Assembly: GCA_002482805.1 (NCBI GenBank)
Contig: DLGR01000045.1
Span: 64,966 to 109,933, forward strand
Direction: 5' to 3'
Source of the DNA: Micavibrio sp. UBA7689
Lineage (GTDB): Bacteria > Pseudomonadota > Alphaproteobacteria > Micavibrionales > Micavibrionaceae
Length of the DNA stretch: 44,968 nucleotides
In this document: in pieces, positions 1-6,570 of the stretch
Position numbering within the stretch: the first letter of the stretch is position 1
How the letters are laid out: every line of letters begins with the position of its first letter
Position numbers and translations under genes: made by a program
The notes under the pieces: generated by a model
What the model was told of the DNA's origin: nothing
Databases searched by the model: none
What the model saw: only the letters and a program-made list of their open reading frames with translations

Positions 1-276
1 GGCATCGTCGAAGATCACATCATAGGTGGATTTACGGATGCCGGCGCGCTTGATGCCTAAGCCTGTAGAAGCGTTGCCCTGAGGATCCAGATCGACCAGC
101 ATTACGCGGCGGCCGATAGCGGCCATAGCCGTGGCAAGATTTACTGCGGTCGTCGTCTTGCCCACTCCGCCCTTTTGGTTGGCGATGGACAGGATACGCG
201 GGATACGATTGGCTTGTCTGGCTAGCTTGGGGGGCTCACTATTGGATGGTGCGGAAGGCGTAAATCCATCGGTCAT
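1..276 (-). CDS. parA: Chromosome-partitioning ATPase ParA (N-terminal part, cut by window edge)
   Basis: This is the first 92 codons of a ParA/Soj-type ATPase. The ATG is at 276 and the frame stays open to the left edge, so the C-terminal two thirds lie outside. After a polar leader of about 27 residues comes the deviant Walker A motif NQKGGVGKTTTAVNLA, then MLVDLDPQGNAS (Walker A' region), both diagnostic of the family. ParA works with ParB bound to parS to move replicated origins apart. The gene is downstream of rsmG on the same strand, the usual alphaproteobacterial order rsmG-parA-parB, so parB is expected just beyond the edge. A parS-like palindrome lies 13 bases upstream of the start, where ParB binding could affect expression (inference). 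Confidence 0.95.
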   Translation of the reverse strand, partial: MTDGFTPSAPSNSEPPKLARQANRIPRILSIANQKGGVGKTTTAVNLATAMAAIGRRVMLVDLDPQGNASTGLGIKRAGIRKSTYDVIFDDA

Positions 277-288
277 GGTCGGTCCCTT

Positions 289-304
289 TGTTTCACGTGA
301 AGCG
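289..304. promoter_or_regulatory. parS-like site 1 (ParB binding)
   Basis: TGTTTCACGTGAAGCG matches the alphaproteobacterial parS consensus TGTTTCACGTGAAACA at 14 of 16 positions. It lies in the rsmG-parA gap, just upstream of parA. It is the only one of the five copies outside coding sequence. Confidence 0.75.
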
Positions 305-375
305 TTGAGAAGCCTGTTTTGCACGGATTCCGCCCTACGGGTCAAGGAAATTCGCCTTATAATATAGCTCACAAC

Positions 376-951
376 CTATACAGGTTTTCTCCCGATACTT
401 GTTAACACCAAGATTGCGGCGGATTTCTCAGTAATGCTGGGCACTTGTTTCACGTGAAACTCCCATATCCCCACCTTATCCACTTCTTTATCCCAGTTTT
501 CACCCTTGGGAAAAATAGCCGTGAGATTGGGATTAGATTCAGTCCATGGGGCGATGTAATCCAAGAGTTGTTCCAGTGAGGCCAACGCACGGGCCGTTAC
601 GATGTCGGGGGGCGGAAGCTCGGAAGCGGCATTTTCAATACGGGCGTTTCGAATCGCTACGTGTACTCCCGTTTCACGTGAAACGGTCTGCAGAAAGGCG
701 CACTTCTTGGAATCGCTCTCTACAAGTGTTACCGAGAGATCAGGTCGTTCCATAGCCAGTACCAGCCCTGGAAACCCTGCACCCGTGCCTAAATCATAGA
801 GAGTTTTTGCGGATGGTGGTATCAGTGGCAGAATCTGGAGAGAGTCTTCGAAATGCCGCTTCCATGCATCCTGTACCGTGTTGGGGCTAATCAGATTGAT
901 CTTTTCCTGCCATTTTAAAAGCAGGGCCAGATAGTGCTCAAGCGGCTTCAT
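376..951 (-). CDS. rsmG: 16S rRNA (guanine527-N7)-methyltransferase RsmG
   Basis: RsmG uses S-adenosylmethionine to methylate N7 of G527 in 16S rRNA. The SAM-binding motif is clear (LYDLGTGAGFPGLVLA), followed by VTLVESDSKKCAFL and the family motif DIVTARALASL, with FPKG further on. I chose ATG 951, giving 191 aa that begin MKPLEHYLALLL. The longer reading from 984 needs a TTG start and adds 11 residues without family character. With ATG 951 the gene overlaps the end of mnmG by 14 bases, which suggests translational coupling. Two parS-like sites lie inside it (446 and 670). One is read as VSRET and the other, in another frame, as FHVK. Confidence 0.95.
   Translation of the reverse strand: MKPLEHYLALLLKWQEKINLISPNTVQDAWKRHFEDSLQILPLIPPSAKTLYDLGTGAGFPGLVLAMERPDLSVTLVESDSKKCAFLQTVSRETGVHVAIRNARIENAASELPPPDIVTARALASLEQLLDYIAPWTESNPNLTAIFPKGENWDKEVDKVGIWEFHVKQVPSITEKSAAILVLTSIGRKPV
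446..461. promoter_or_regulatory. parS-like site 2 (inside rsmG)
   Basis: TGTTTCACGTGAAACT matches the parS consensus at 15 of 16 positions. It sits in the 3' part of rsmG and encodes FHVK on the minus strand. Confidence 0.85.
670..685. promoter_or_regulatory. parS-like site 3 (inside rsmG)
   Basis: CGTTTCACGTGAAACG is a perfect 16-base palindrome with the full 14-base parS core (14 of 16 to consensus, differing only at the outer bases). In the rsmG frame it is read as VSRET. Confidence 0.85.
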
Positions 952-2833
952 GGGAACGGGCTTCTTTGGCGCGACGTTTGACAAAGCGGAGCAGGGATAT
1001 CAGCGCAGCCGGCGTCACGCCTGGGATGCGCGATGCCGCGCCCAAGGTAGCGGGGCGTATCTTTTCCAGCTTGCTACGAACTTCCGTGGAAAGGGTCCCG
1101 ATATCGGCATAATTTAGGTCTATGGGGAGGGCCATACCTTCTTCTTTGCGGAAGGCTTCGATATCTATTTCCTGACGCCCCGAGTAACCCGCATATAAAG
1201 AGTCAATCTCGACTTGCTGGCGAATGGCAGGCGCAACATTCATCATCTCCGGCCAGATCGCGCCAAGCTTTTCCCACGTAATATCGGGGTAGGAAAGCAG
1301 ATCGAAAGCGTTGCGGCGGCGGCCGTCCTGATTGACCACAACCCCTTTTTTTTGCAAATCATTCGGCGTTGCCGTCAATTTGTCGCGAATAAGCTTTTGG
1401 GCAGATAATAAATCCGCTTTTTTGGCCTGCCATTTTGTCGTCCGCTCGGTTCCCGCAAAGCCGCGATCTATCGCTTTGTCGGTCAATCTTTGGTCCGCAT
1501 TATCAGCGCGGAGGGTCAGGCGGTATTCCGCGCGCGAGGTGAACATGCGGTATGGTTCTGGCGCGCCGCGGGATATCAAATCGTCCACCATGACGCCTAT
1601 ATAGGCGTCTGCGCGGTCCAGTATAAAAGGCTCCATGGTTTCACGTGAAACCGTACCCGCCAGAATTGCTGCATTAAGCCCTGCAACAAGACCCTGCGCG
1701 GCCGCCTCTTCATAGCCGGTCGTTCCGTTAATCTGCCCAGCCAAAAAAAGACCTGAAAGTCTTTTAGATTCAAGGGTTTGCGTTAAGTCACGGGGATCAC
1801 AATAATCATACTCTATCGCATAAGCCCATTCGAATACTTTGGCATTCTCCAGCCCTGGAATGCTCGCAATAAGCTGTGCTTGCACATCTATAGGCAGCGC
1901 GTTGGAAATGCCGTTCGGATAAATGGTCGGATCGTCCAAACCTTCGGGTTCCAAAAATATCTGGTGACGCTCTTTTTGGGCGAAACGTACGACCTTGTCT
2001 TCAATCGAAGGGCAATAGCGCGGACCAGTTCCCGAAATTTGTCCCGAATACATAGGCGCCTGATGGAGATTCGCGCGAATGATTTCATGGGTTTTTTCGG
2101 TTGTATAAGTGATGCCGCAATCGATCTGGGGCACGGTAATTTTCTCGTTCAGGTAGCAAAATGGTATGGGCGTTTCGTCAGCCTTCTGCATCTCGATCCC
2201 CGCCCAATCTATAGTGCGGCCATCAATTCTGGCAGGGGTTCCGGTCTTGAGGCGACCCAAAGGAAATCTAAGTTTTTCAAGTGTTTGCGCCAATCCTACG
2301 GCAGGCTTTTCTCCCACACGTCCGGCCGGTGTTTTTTCCAAACCGCGATGGATTAATCCGCGTAAAAAAGTGCCCGTCGTGATGACCACGGACTTTGCAG
2401 AGTACTGCATACCATTGCATGCAACAACTCCTGCGATACTGCCATTTTGTATCACCAGATCCTCGGCACCACCCTCCAAAAGTGTGAGATTTGGATAGTC
2501 ATTTAAGAGGGCTTGCATGGCTTCGCGATAGAGCTTTCTATCGGCTTGGGTGCGGGGTCCACGTACAGCAGGACCCTTGGAAGCGTTTAACATACGGAAT
2601 TGGATGCCCGCTTGGTCGGCCACACGACCCATAATGCCGTCCAATGCGTCGATTTCACGAACGAGGTGCCCTTTCCCCAGGCCGCCGATAGCCGGATTGC
2701 AGGACATAACGCCGATGGTCGACAATTTGTGCGTCAACAAAGCTGTCTTTGCGCCAAAACGCGCAGATGCCGCCGCCGCTTCACAGCCTGCGTGCCCCCC
2801 GCCGATCACAATGACGTCAAAAGATGTGTCCAT
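938..2833 (-). CDS. mnmG: tRNA uridine-34 5-carboxymethylaminomethyl synthesis protein MnmG (GidA)
   Basis: With MnmE, this FAD protein makes the 5-carboxymethylaminomethyl group on the wobble uridine of several tRNAs. The N-terminal dinucleotide-binding motif GGGHAGCEAA is at residues 11-20. It is followed by SCNPAIGGLGKGHLVRE and the family stretches LKTGTPARI, RYCPSIEDK and GQINGTTGYEEAAAQG. At 631 aa the length is normal. ATG 2833 is a clean start. The 3' end overlaps rsmG. A parS-like palindrome lies within the gene, where the protein reads GTVSRETME. MnmE, its partner, is usually the next gene upstream but here lies nearly 18 kb away (20695-22032). Confidence 0.97.
   Translation of the reverse strand: MDTSFDVIVIGGGHAGCEAAAASARFGAKTALLTHKLSTIGVMSCNPAIGGLGKGHLVREIDALDGIMGRVADQAGIQFRMLNASKGPAVRGPRTQADRKLYREAMQALLNDYPNLTLLEGGAEDLVIQNGSIAGVVACNGMQYSAKSVVITTGTFLRGLIHRGLEKTPAGRVGEKPAVGLAQTLEKLRFPLGRLKTGTPARIDGRTIDWAGIEMQKADETPIPFCYLNEKITVPQIDCGITYTTEKTHEIIRANLHQAPMYSGQISGTGPRYCPSIEDKVVRFAQKERHQIFLEPEGLDDPTIYPNGISNALPIDVQAQLIASIPGLENAKVFEWAYAIEYDYCDPRDLTQTLESKRLSGLFLAGQINGTTGYEEAAAQGLVAGLNAAILAGTVSRETMEPFILDRADAYIGVMVDDLISRGAPEPYRMFTSRAEYRLTLRADNADQRLTDKAIDRGFAGTERTTKWQAKKADLLSAQKLIRDKLTATPNDLQKKGVVVNQDGRRRNAFDLLSYPDITWEKLGAIWPEMMNVAPAIRQQVEIDSLYAGYSGRQEIDIEAFRKEEGMALPIDLNYADIGTLSTEVRSKLEKIRPATLGAASRIPGVTPAALISLLRFVKRRAKEARSHEAA
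1637..1652. promoter_or_regulatory. parS-like site 4 (inside mnmG)
   Basis: GGTTTCACGTGAAACC is a perfect palindrome containing the whole 14-base parS core. It encodes VSRET in MnmG, just before the conserved AYIGV segment. Confidence 0.85.
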
Positions 2834-2888
2834 TTGGCGTTTCTATACTCTTTTTTGTCTGCACGTGCCACAGCTGTTTTTCATATAC

Positions 2889-2918
2889 TTGACAGAATAG
2901 TGATCCGCCGCCTAACCT
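2889..2918 (+). promoter_or_regulatory. Possible sigma-70 promoter for the 2950 gene
   Basis: TTGACA (2889-2894) is a perfect -35 hexamer. After 18 bases comes TAACCT (2913-2918), a moderate -10. It lies in the divergent gap between mnmG and the 2950 gene. Confidence 0.35.
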
Positions 2919-2949
2919 GCCCTATATAAAAAGAAAAAGAGAATGTGTG

Positions 2950-3270
2950 ATGACCAGAGCCACAGCCATAAAAACGATCACGGGAAAATTCCGCGCCAAC
3001 GTGCTCGCCGATAATACAATCGACGTCACCAGCGAAAATCCCGAACTTGAAAAACTTGGCATTGTGAAAGCACGCTTGAGCGAACAGTATGCCAATGTCC
3101 TTGCGTATGAAGGCCAAACACCGGAAGTCGGTGATGAGGTCGTGGTCACGCATATTCGTTATGGCGGCGGACAGCCGACAGAAATTTCTGCGATGGAATA
3201 TAAACGCAAGGAAATAAGCCCCGAACGCATGCGCCAGATCATGGAAGACGCGCCGCTTTTCAATTACTAA
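2950..3270 (+). CDS. Hypothetical 106-aa protein
   Basis: I do not recognise a family. The product is small, soluble and charged, with no signal peptide or membrane segment. It has a segment VGDEVVVTHIRYGGGQPTEI that reads like a small beta-barrel, and ends KRKEISPERMRQIMEDAPLFNY-like with a helix and aromatic tail. ATG 2950 was preferred over the GTG one codon upstream (2947). A purine-rich stretch (AAAAAGAGA) precedes it. The gene is divergent from mnmG and convergent with holA: its stop is one base from the holA stop. Codon usage looks like that of the neighbours, and the near-perfect packing supports a real gene. Confidence 0.7.
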   Translation: MTRATAIKTITGKFRANVLADNTIDVTSENPELEKLGIVKARLSEQYANVLAYEGQTPEVGDEVVVTHIRYGGGQPTEISAMEYKRKEISPERMRQIMEDAPLFNY

Positions 3271-3271
3271 A

Positions 3272-4282
3272 TTACTGCGAGGATAACGAGAGAATAGCTT
3301 GCGAACACAACGTCTCGACAGGTGTTCCCGTTTGCTTTGTCTGCGCTTCGACCTGTGACAGTCTTTGCATCACGGCAAGCAGTTTTTTGTCCGAGTATTT
3401 GCGCAGTTGCGACGTGAAGGAAGGTTTATATTTGAAGAACACTTCGGGCTGAAGCTTCTTCATCGCTTCATCCAAACCGTTTCCTTCGTTCATCAGCGCC
3501 TTGGTGTAATGCAGGCGTTTGAAATGATTTTGCAGCGTGCGTAAAATGCTCACGACCTGAATGCCTTCGCCGAGCAATTTGTTGTAGGCGCGTAAAGCCG
3601 CTTCTGGTTTGCCTTCCCCGATGGAATAAACCAGATCGTCCAAAGACTGATCACCCGCTTCACCTACGGCCGCCTGTACATCATCAAGTTTGATGGATTT
3701 TTCCGTACCCATATAGGTGATCATCTTTTCGATTTCGCCACGCACGCGGGCACGGTCCCCCGCGATGTTCTGTGCAAGCCATGACAGCGCGTCGGATTGA
3801 ATATTGTATCCATTAGAGGTGAGGGTCTGGCGTACCAAGTTCGCCACGCCTTTTTCATCATCTACGTAACAAGGAACTGCGGCGGATTGTTTGTCCTTTT
3901 CGATCAACTGGCGTAAGCTCGAACGCGGACCCAATTCTCCCGCTTCCATTATCACCAGATTTTCCGGACTGGGGTTTTGCAGATATTCCTTCAGCAACGT
4001 CGTAAGCTTATCGCCGGCATTTTCGATGCGGATCAAACGCGTGCCGCCCATCAAGGACATAGCGTTGGCTTCATCGGACAAGCGTGCGGGATCATCAGCC
4101 AGAATTTCTGCCGTGAGCACGGTGACATTGAAAGGGTCGTTGATATCGGGAACGGCCGTAGCGCTCATCGCGGATGCGCGTTCTTTCACCAGACCGTCGT
4201 CGGGACCATAAACAAGAATGACCCGCGCCTTAGGATCGGGTTTCTTCACGAACGGTTCTATATCTTTCCACGTGAGTTTCAT
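3272..4282 (-). CDS. holA: DNA polymerase III subunit delta
   Basis: HolA is the delta subunit of the clamp loader, which opens the beta sliding clamp so it can be placed on primed DNA. The 336-aa product has the family layout: an N-terminal segment VILVYGPDDGLVKERA (AAA-like fold without a working Walker A), then NAMSLMGGTRLIRIENA, a helical middle with WLAQNIAGDRARVRGEIEKM, and a C-terminal collar region (RALQNHFKRL-like, seen as RTLQNHFKRLHYTKALM). ATG 4282 is unambiguous. It follows lptE by 7 bases on the same strand; lptE-holA linkage is common across proteobacteria. Confidence 0.93.
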   Translation of the reverse strand: MKLTWKDIEPFVKKPDPKARVILVYGPDDGLVKERASAMSATAVPDINDPFNVTVLTAEILADDPARLSDEANAMSLMGGTRLIRIENAGDKLTTLLKEYLQNPSPENLVIMEAGELGPRSSLRQLIEKDKQSAAVPCYVDDEKGVANLVRQTLTSNGYNIQSDALSWLAQNIAGDRARVRGEIEKMITYMGTEKSIKLDDVQAAVGEAGDQSLDDLVYSIGEGKPEAALRAYNKLLGEGIQVVSILRTLQNHFKRLHYTKALMNEGNGLDEAMKKLQPEVFFKYKPSFTSQLRKYSDKKLLAVMQRLSQVEAQTKQTGTPVETLCSQAILSLSSQ

Positions 4283-4289
4283 GAATCTC

Positions 4290-4805
4290 TTAACGTTTGA
4301 AATAGAGCGCGGTTTGCGTTTCTATCTGGCGTGCCAGATCGGCCAGCGCCGCCTCGCGCGCATCGTTCTCGGATACGCGGGTCGTGAACTGGCTACCCAG
4401 AACGTTATACGATGTGAAGGCCTTTAATTCACGCGTCAAAACCACCTGTCCCGTGGCGCGGTCCGTCAAAAGCATGGTGCCGGTAATCTTGATCTGCTTC
4501 CTCGTGGCTTCGGAATCCACGGTGATGTCGAGGTCGCTTTCCAGCTCATCTATGCCTGTAACGGTTAAAAGATGGGTCGGCGAAGACGGGTAGCCCTCCT
4601 GATAAAAATTATCGATCAGTATGTTACGCAGATATACGCCCGATTGATCGGGGATCAGGGCAATCTCCACTTTCTCCAGCCCTTGGAGAGCGGAAACGCC
4701 CGTCGAACCTGCACCCGAGCCATACATCGGTGTGAAGCCGCATGCGTTGAGGGGGAAGCCCAGCACCGCAAAAAGCAATAAAATTAGGATATTTTTTATT
4801 GACAT
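4290..4805 (-). CDS. lptE: LPS-assembly lipoprotein LptE
   Basis: LptE is the outer-membrane lipoprotein that plugs the LptD barrel and helps insert lipopolysaccharide into the outer leaflet. A hydrophobic signal segment (NILILLLFAVLGFPLNAC) ends in a lipobox with the acylated Cys followed by GFTPMYG, the typical LptE start of the mature protein. Later stretches such as LRNILIDNFY and RVSENDAREAALADLARQIE fit the family. I use ATG 4805 (171 aa). A TTG three codons upstream (4814) is nearer to a GAAGG sequence, so the exact start is uncertain. It is followed closely by holA on the same strand. Confidence 0.88.
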   Translation of the reverse strand: MSIKNILILLLFAVLGFPLNACGFTPMYGSGAGSTGVSALQGLEKVEIALIPDQSGVYLRNILIDNFYQEGYPSSPTHLLTVTGIDELESDLDITVDSEATRKQIKITGTMLLTDRATGQVVLTRELKAFTSYNVLGSQFTTRVSENDAREAALADLARQIETQTALYFKR

Positions 4806-4882
4806 AATCGTCAAAAACCTTCGTTATATAACCCGTATAGCAAAAATAATAAGAAAAATTAAGTAATAAGGGTGTGTAGAGG

Positions 4883-6037
4883 ATGTTATCCAGCCTCAAA
4901 CAAACAAACGCTTCTGCGTCCGCGGAGCCTATCTATGTCAGAACGCATATTCCTATGCATGATCTGACCATCGCCAATTTCCGCACGAAATTCTTCTCCT
5001 CGGCTGTCTCGACATGGAAAGAAACCGCCGACGTTGCCGTTGCCATGAGTTGCGCGCGCCAGGTTTGGTTCGGATTGAAAGATAAATTCACCGATTTTCC
5101 TGGCCGTGAAAACACACGTAGCGGCATAGATTTTTACGAGGGCGCGCCTGCCTATAAATATCTTTTGCGTCTGGTCATGGGGCTGGAAAGCAAATATGTG
5201 CGCGAAGACAGTATCAAGGGTCAGGTCTTCAATTGCTGGAATACCTACGAAACCCGGGACGAGGACGGCAAGAAAAAACTTGAAAAAATTATGCAGGATA
5301 TCAAGGCCGACAGCCGCTTTATCAATGCGGCTGTGCTGGATGGTTACAAACATTACAAACACGAAATTTCCGCACGTGATTTGTCGGGCCAGCAAAAAGG
5401 CGAACGCATTCTTATCGTCGGCTGCGAAAGCCGCCACGGGAAATTATCGAACTTCACCGACGGCATCGCCCGTGTGACAGGAAACGGCCGCAATACACGC
5501 GTATCCGAAATCATCATCACGCACCCCGACCGCAGCACGCTGGATAAGTTATACGATGAAATGCAGGGCTTGAAGGGCGCGGGAATTCTGGCTTGCGATG
5601 TAACGCGCGTGCCCTTCGGCAAACTATGCCAAGGCATAGAAAAAGCAAAGCATGTCTACGTAGATATGCCGATGGGCAGCAACCAAGAAGCTGAAGAATT
5701 CATCCAACTGGCGTGGCAAACACGCCTTCGCACAGATAATAATCTGGTTATGTTGCGCGGTGCGCCCGAAGAAAAAGGATTTTCGACGCCGTTCTGGGAA
5801 AATGCGGAACTGGACAATTATATCTCGCCCGAAATGATCCGTGCCGATATGTCGGCCCGTGTGGAACACAACAAGTGCCTTTTGGATATGGCTGATAAGG
5901 CAATCGATTTTTGCGTGGGCATGCGCTCCCGCGGTCAAAATCCATCGCTTTCAAAGGTAAAAAATTTCCTTGCGGAAGTGTCGGAAAATCCCATAACAGC
6001 ATCTGAATTGCCCGCGCCGAAAAGCGCCGTAGCTTAA
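4883..6037 (+). CDS. Glutamyl-tRNA reductase-like protein (divergent HemA/GluTR homologue)
   Basis: The 384-aa product follows the order of glutamyl-tRNA reductase motifs in a degraded form. Residues about 19-38 (VRTHIPMHDLTIANFRTKFF) resemble the N-terminal GluTR strand. MSCARQVWF (Cys57) sits where GluTR has its catalytic STCNRTE. Residues about 90-120 (YLLRLVMGLESKYVREDSI, then KGQV) match HLxRVAxGLDSxVLGEPQILGQV, with His changed to Tyr and Gly to Arg. A Rossmann-type GERILIVGCESRHGK follows at about 173. The usual C-terminal dimerisation domain seems reduced. GluTR makes ALA precursors from Glu-tRNA, but alphaproteobacteria normally use ALA synthase, so this is probably a paralogue with another role. 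It stands alone on plus between lptE and the DUF1543 gene. Confidence 0.65.
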   Translation: MLSSLKQTNASASAEPIYVRTHIPMHDLTIANFRTKFFSSAVSTWKETADVAVAMSCARQVWFGLKDKFTDFPGRENTRSGIDFYEGAPAYKYLLRLVMGLESKYVREDSIKGQVFNCWNTYETRDEDGKKKLEKIMQDIKADSRFINAAVLDGYKHYKHEISARDLSGQQKGERILIVGCESRHGKLSNFTDGIARVTGNGRNTRVSEIIITHPDRSTLDKLYDEMQGLKGAGILACDVTRVPFGKLCQGIEKAKHVYVDMPMGSNQEAEEFIQLAWQTRLRTDNNLVMLRGAPEEKGFSTPFWENAELDNYISPEMIRADMSARVEHNKCLLDMADKAIDFCVGMRSRGQNPSLSKVKNFLAEVSENPITASELPAPKSAVA

Positions 6038-6570
6038 ACGCTCTTCTTCTTCGCGAGCGCCTTTTCAGAGATGCGTGTATAACCCCATTCGAACGTGAAG
6101 GGTGTGGGGTTTTCGGATTTCTTCAAATGTACATGAAGACCAGTGATATTCGTCAGAGGTATCATCTTTTCAATTTCGAACAACGTGTCCTTGTGTGGCA
6201 CGGACCAATGCGTGACGGTTGCTTTCGCCGCATGTTTCGCGTGCGCTTCGCTTTCCGCGACAATCAGAATATTTTTGTGCAGTTCGTCGAAATGCGAAGG
6301 GTCGTAACCCCCCAGATTCACAAAAAATAATTTCTCTACACCGTCGTAAAGTTCGGATTTTAAGGAAACATCGTAACCGTCGATGCATGTGACCTTGGCC
6401 CATACATCAAGATGGAGCGTATCGGGATCACCCCACCATTCGCGGCGCAGTGCAGGATATGTGTCTTCTTTCGTTTCGCCGGCGCAAAAGCGCATATCAT
6501 GGACTTCGAGGTTGGATGTCGGCGTATGACCACCGATCAGAACCATCCAAAGAAACGGGCCGTCGCTCAC
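6034..6570 (-). CDS. DUF1543 domain protein
   Basis: The 178-aa product begins with the DUF1543 signature: MVLIGGHTPTSNLEVHDMRF, then GETKEDTYPALRREWWGDP and LHLDVWAKV. A second half (LFFVNLGGYDPSHFDELHKN) looks like a repeat of the same fold. The function is unknown. I chose GTG 6570, which overlaps the leuS stop in a GTGA arrangement; a longer open frame upstream runs over leuS and is not credible. The next Met, at MVLIGG, is an alternative. It is the downstream partner of leuS and converges with the GluTR-like gene, the two stops overlapping by 4 bases. Confidence 0.85.
   Translation of the reverse strand: MSDGPFLWMVLIGGHTPTSNLEVHDMRFCAGETKEDTYPALRREWWGDPDTLHLDVWAKVTCIDGYDVSLKSELYDGVEKLFFVNLGGYDPSHFDELHKNILIVAESEAHAKHAAKATVTHWSVPHKDTLFEIEKMIPLTNITGLHVHLKKSENPTPFTFEWGYTRISEKALAKKKSV

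Noticed and set aside
476..484. TTATCCACT, one base from a DnaA box, in rsmG
   Set aside because: It is a single copy inside coding sequence without clustering or AT-rich neighbour, so chance is enough.
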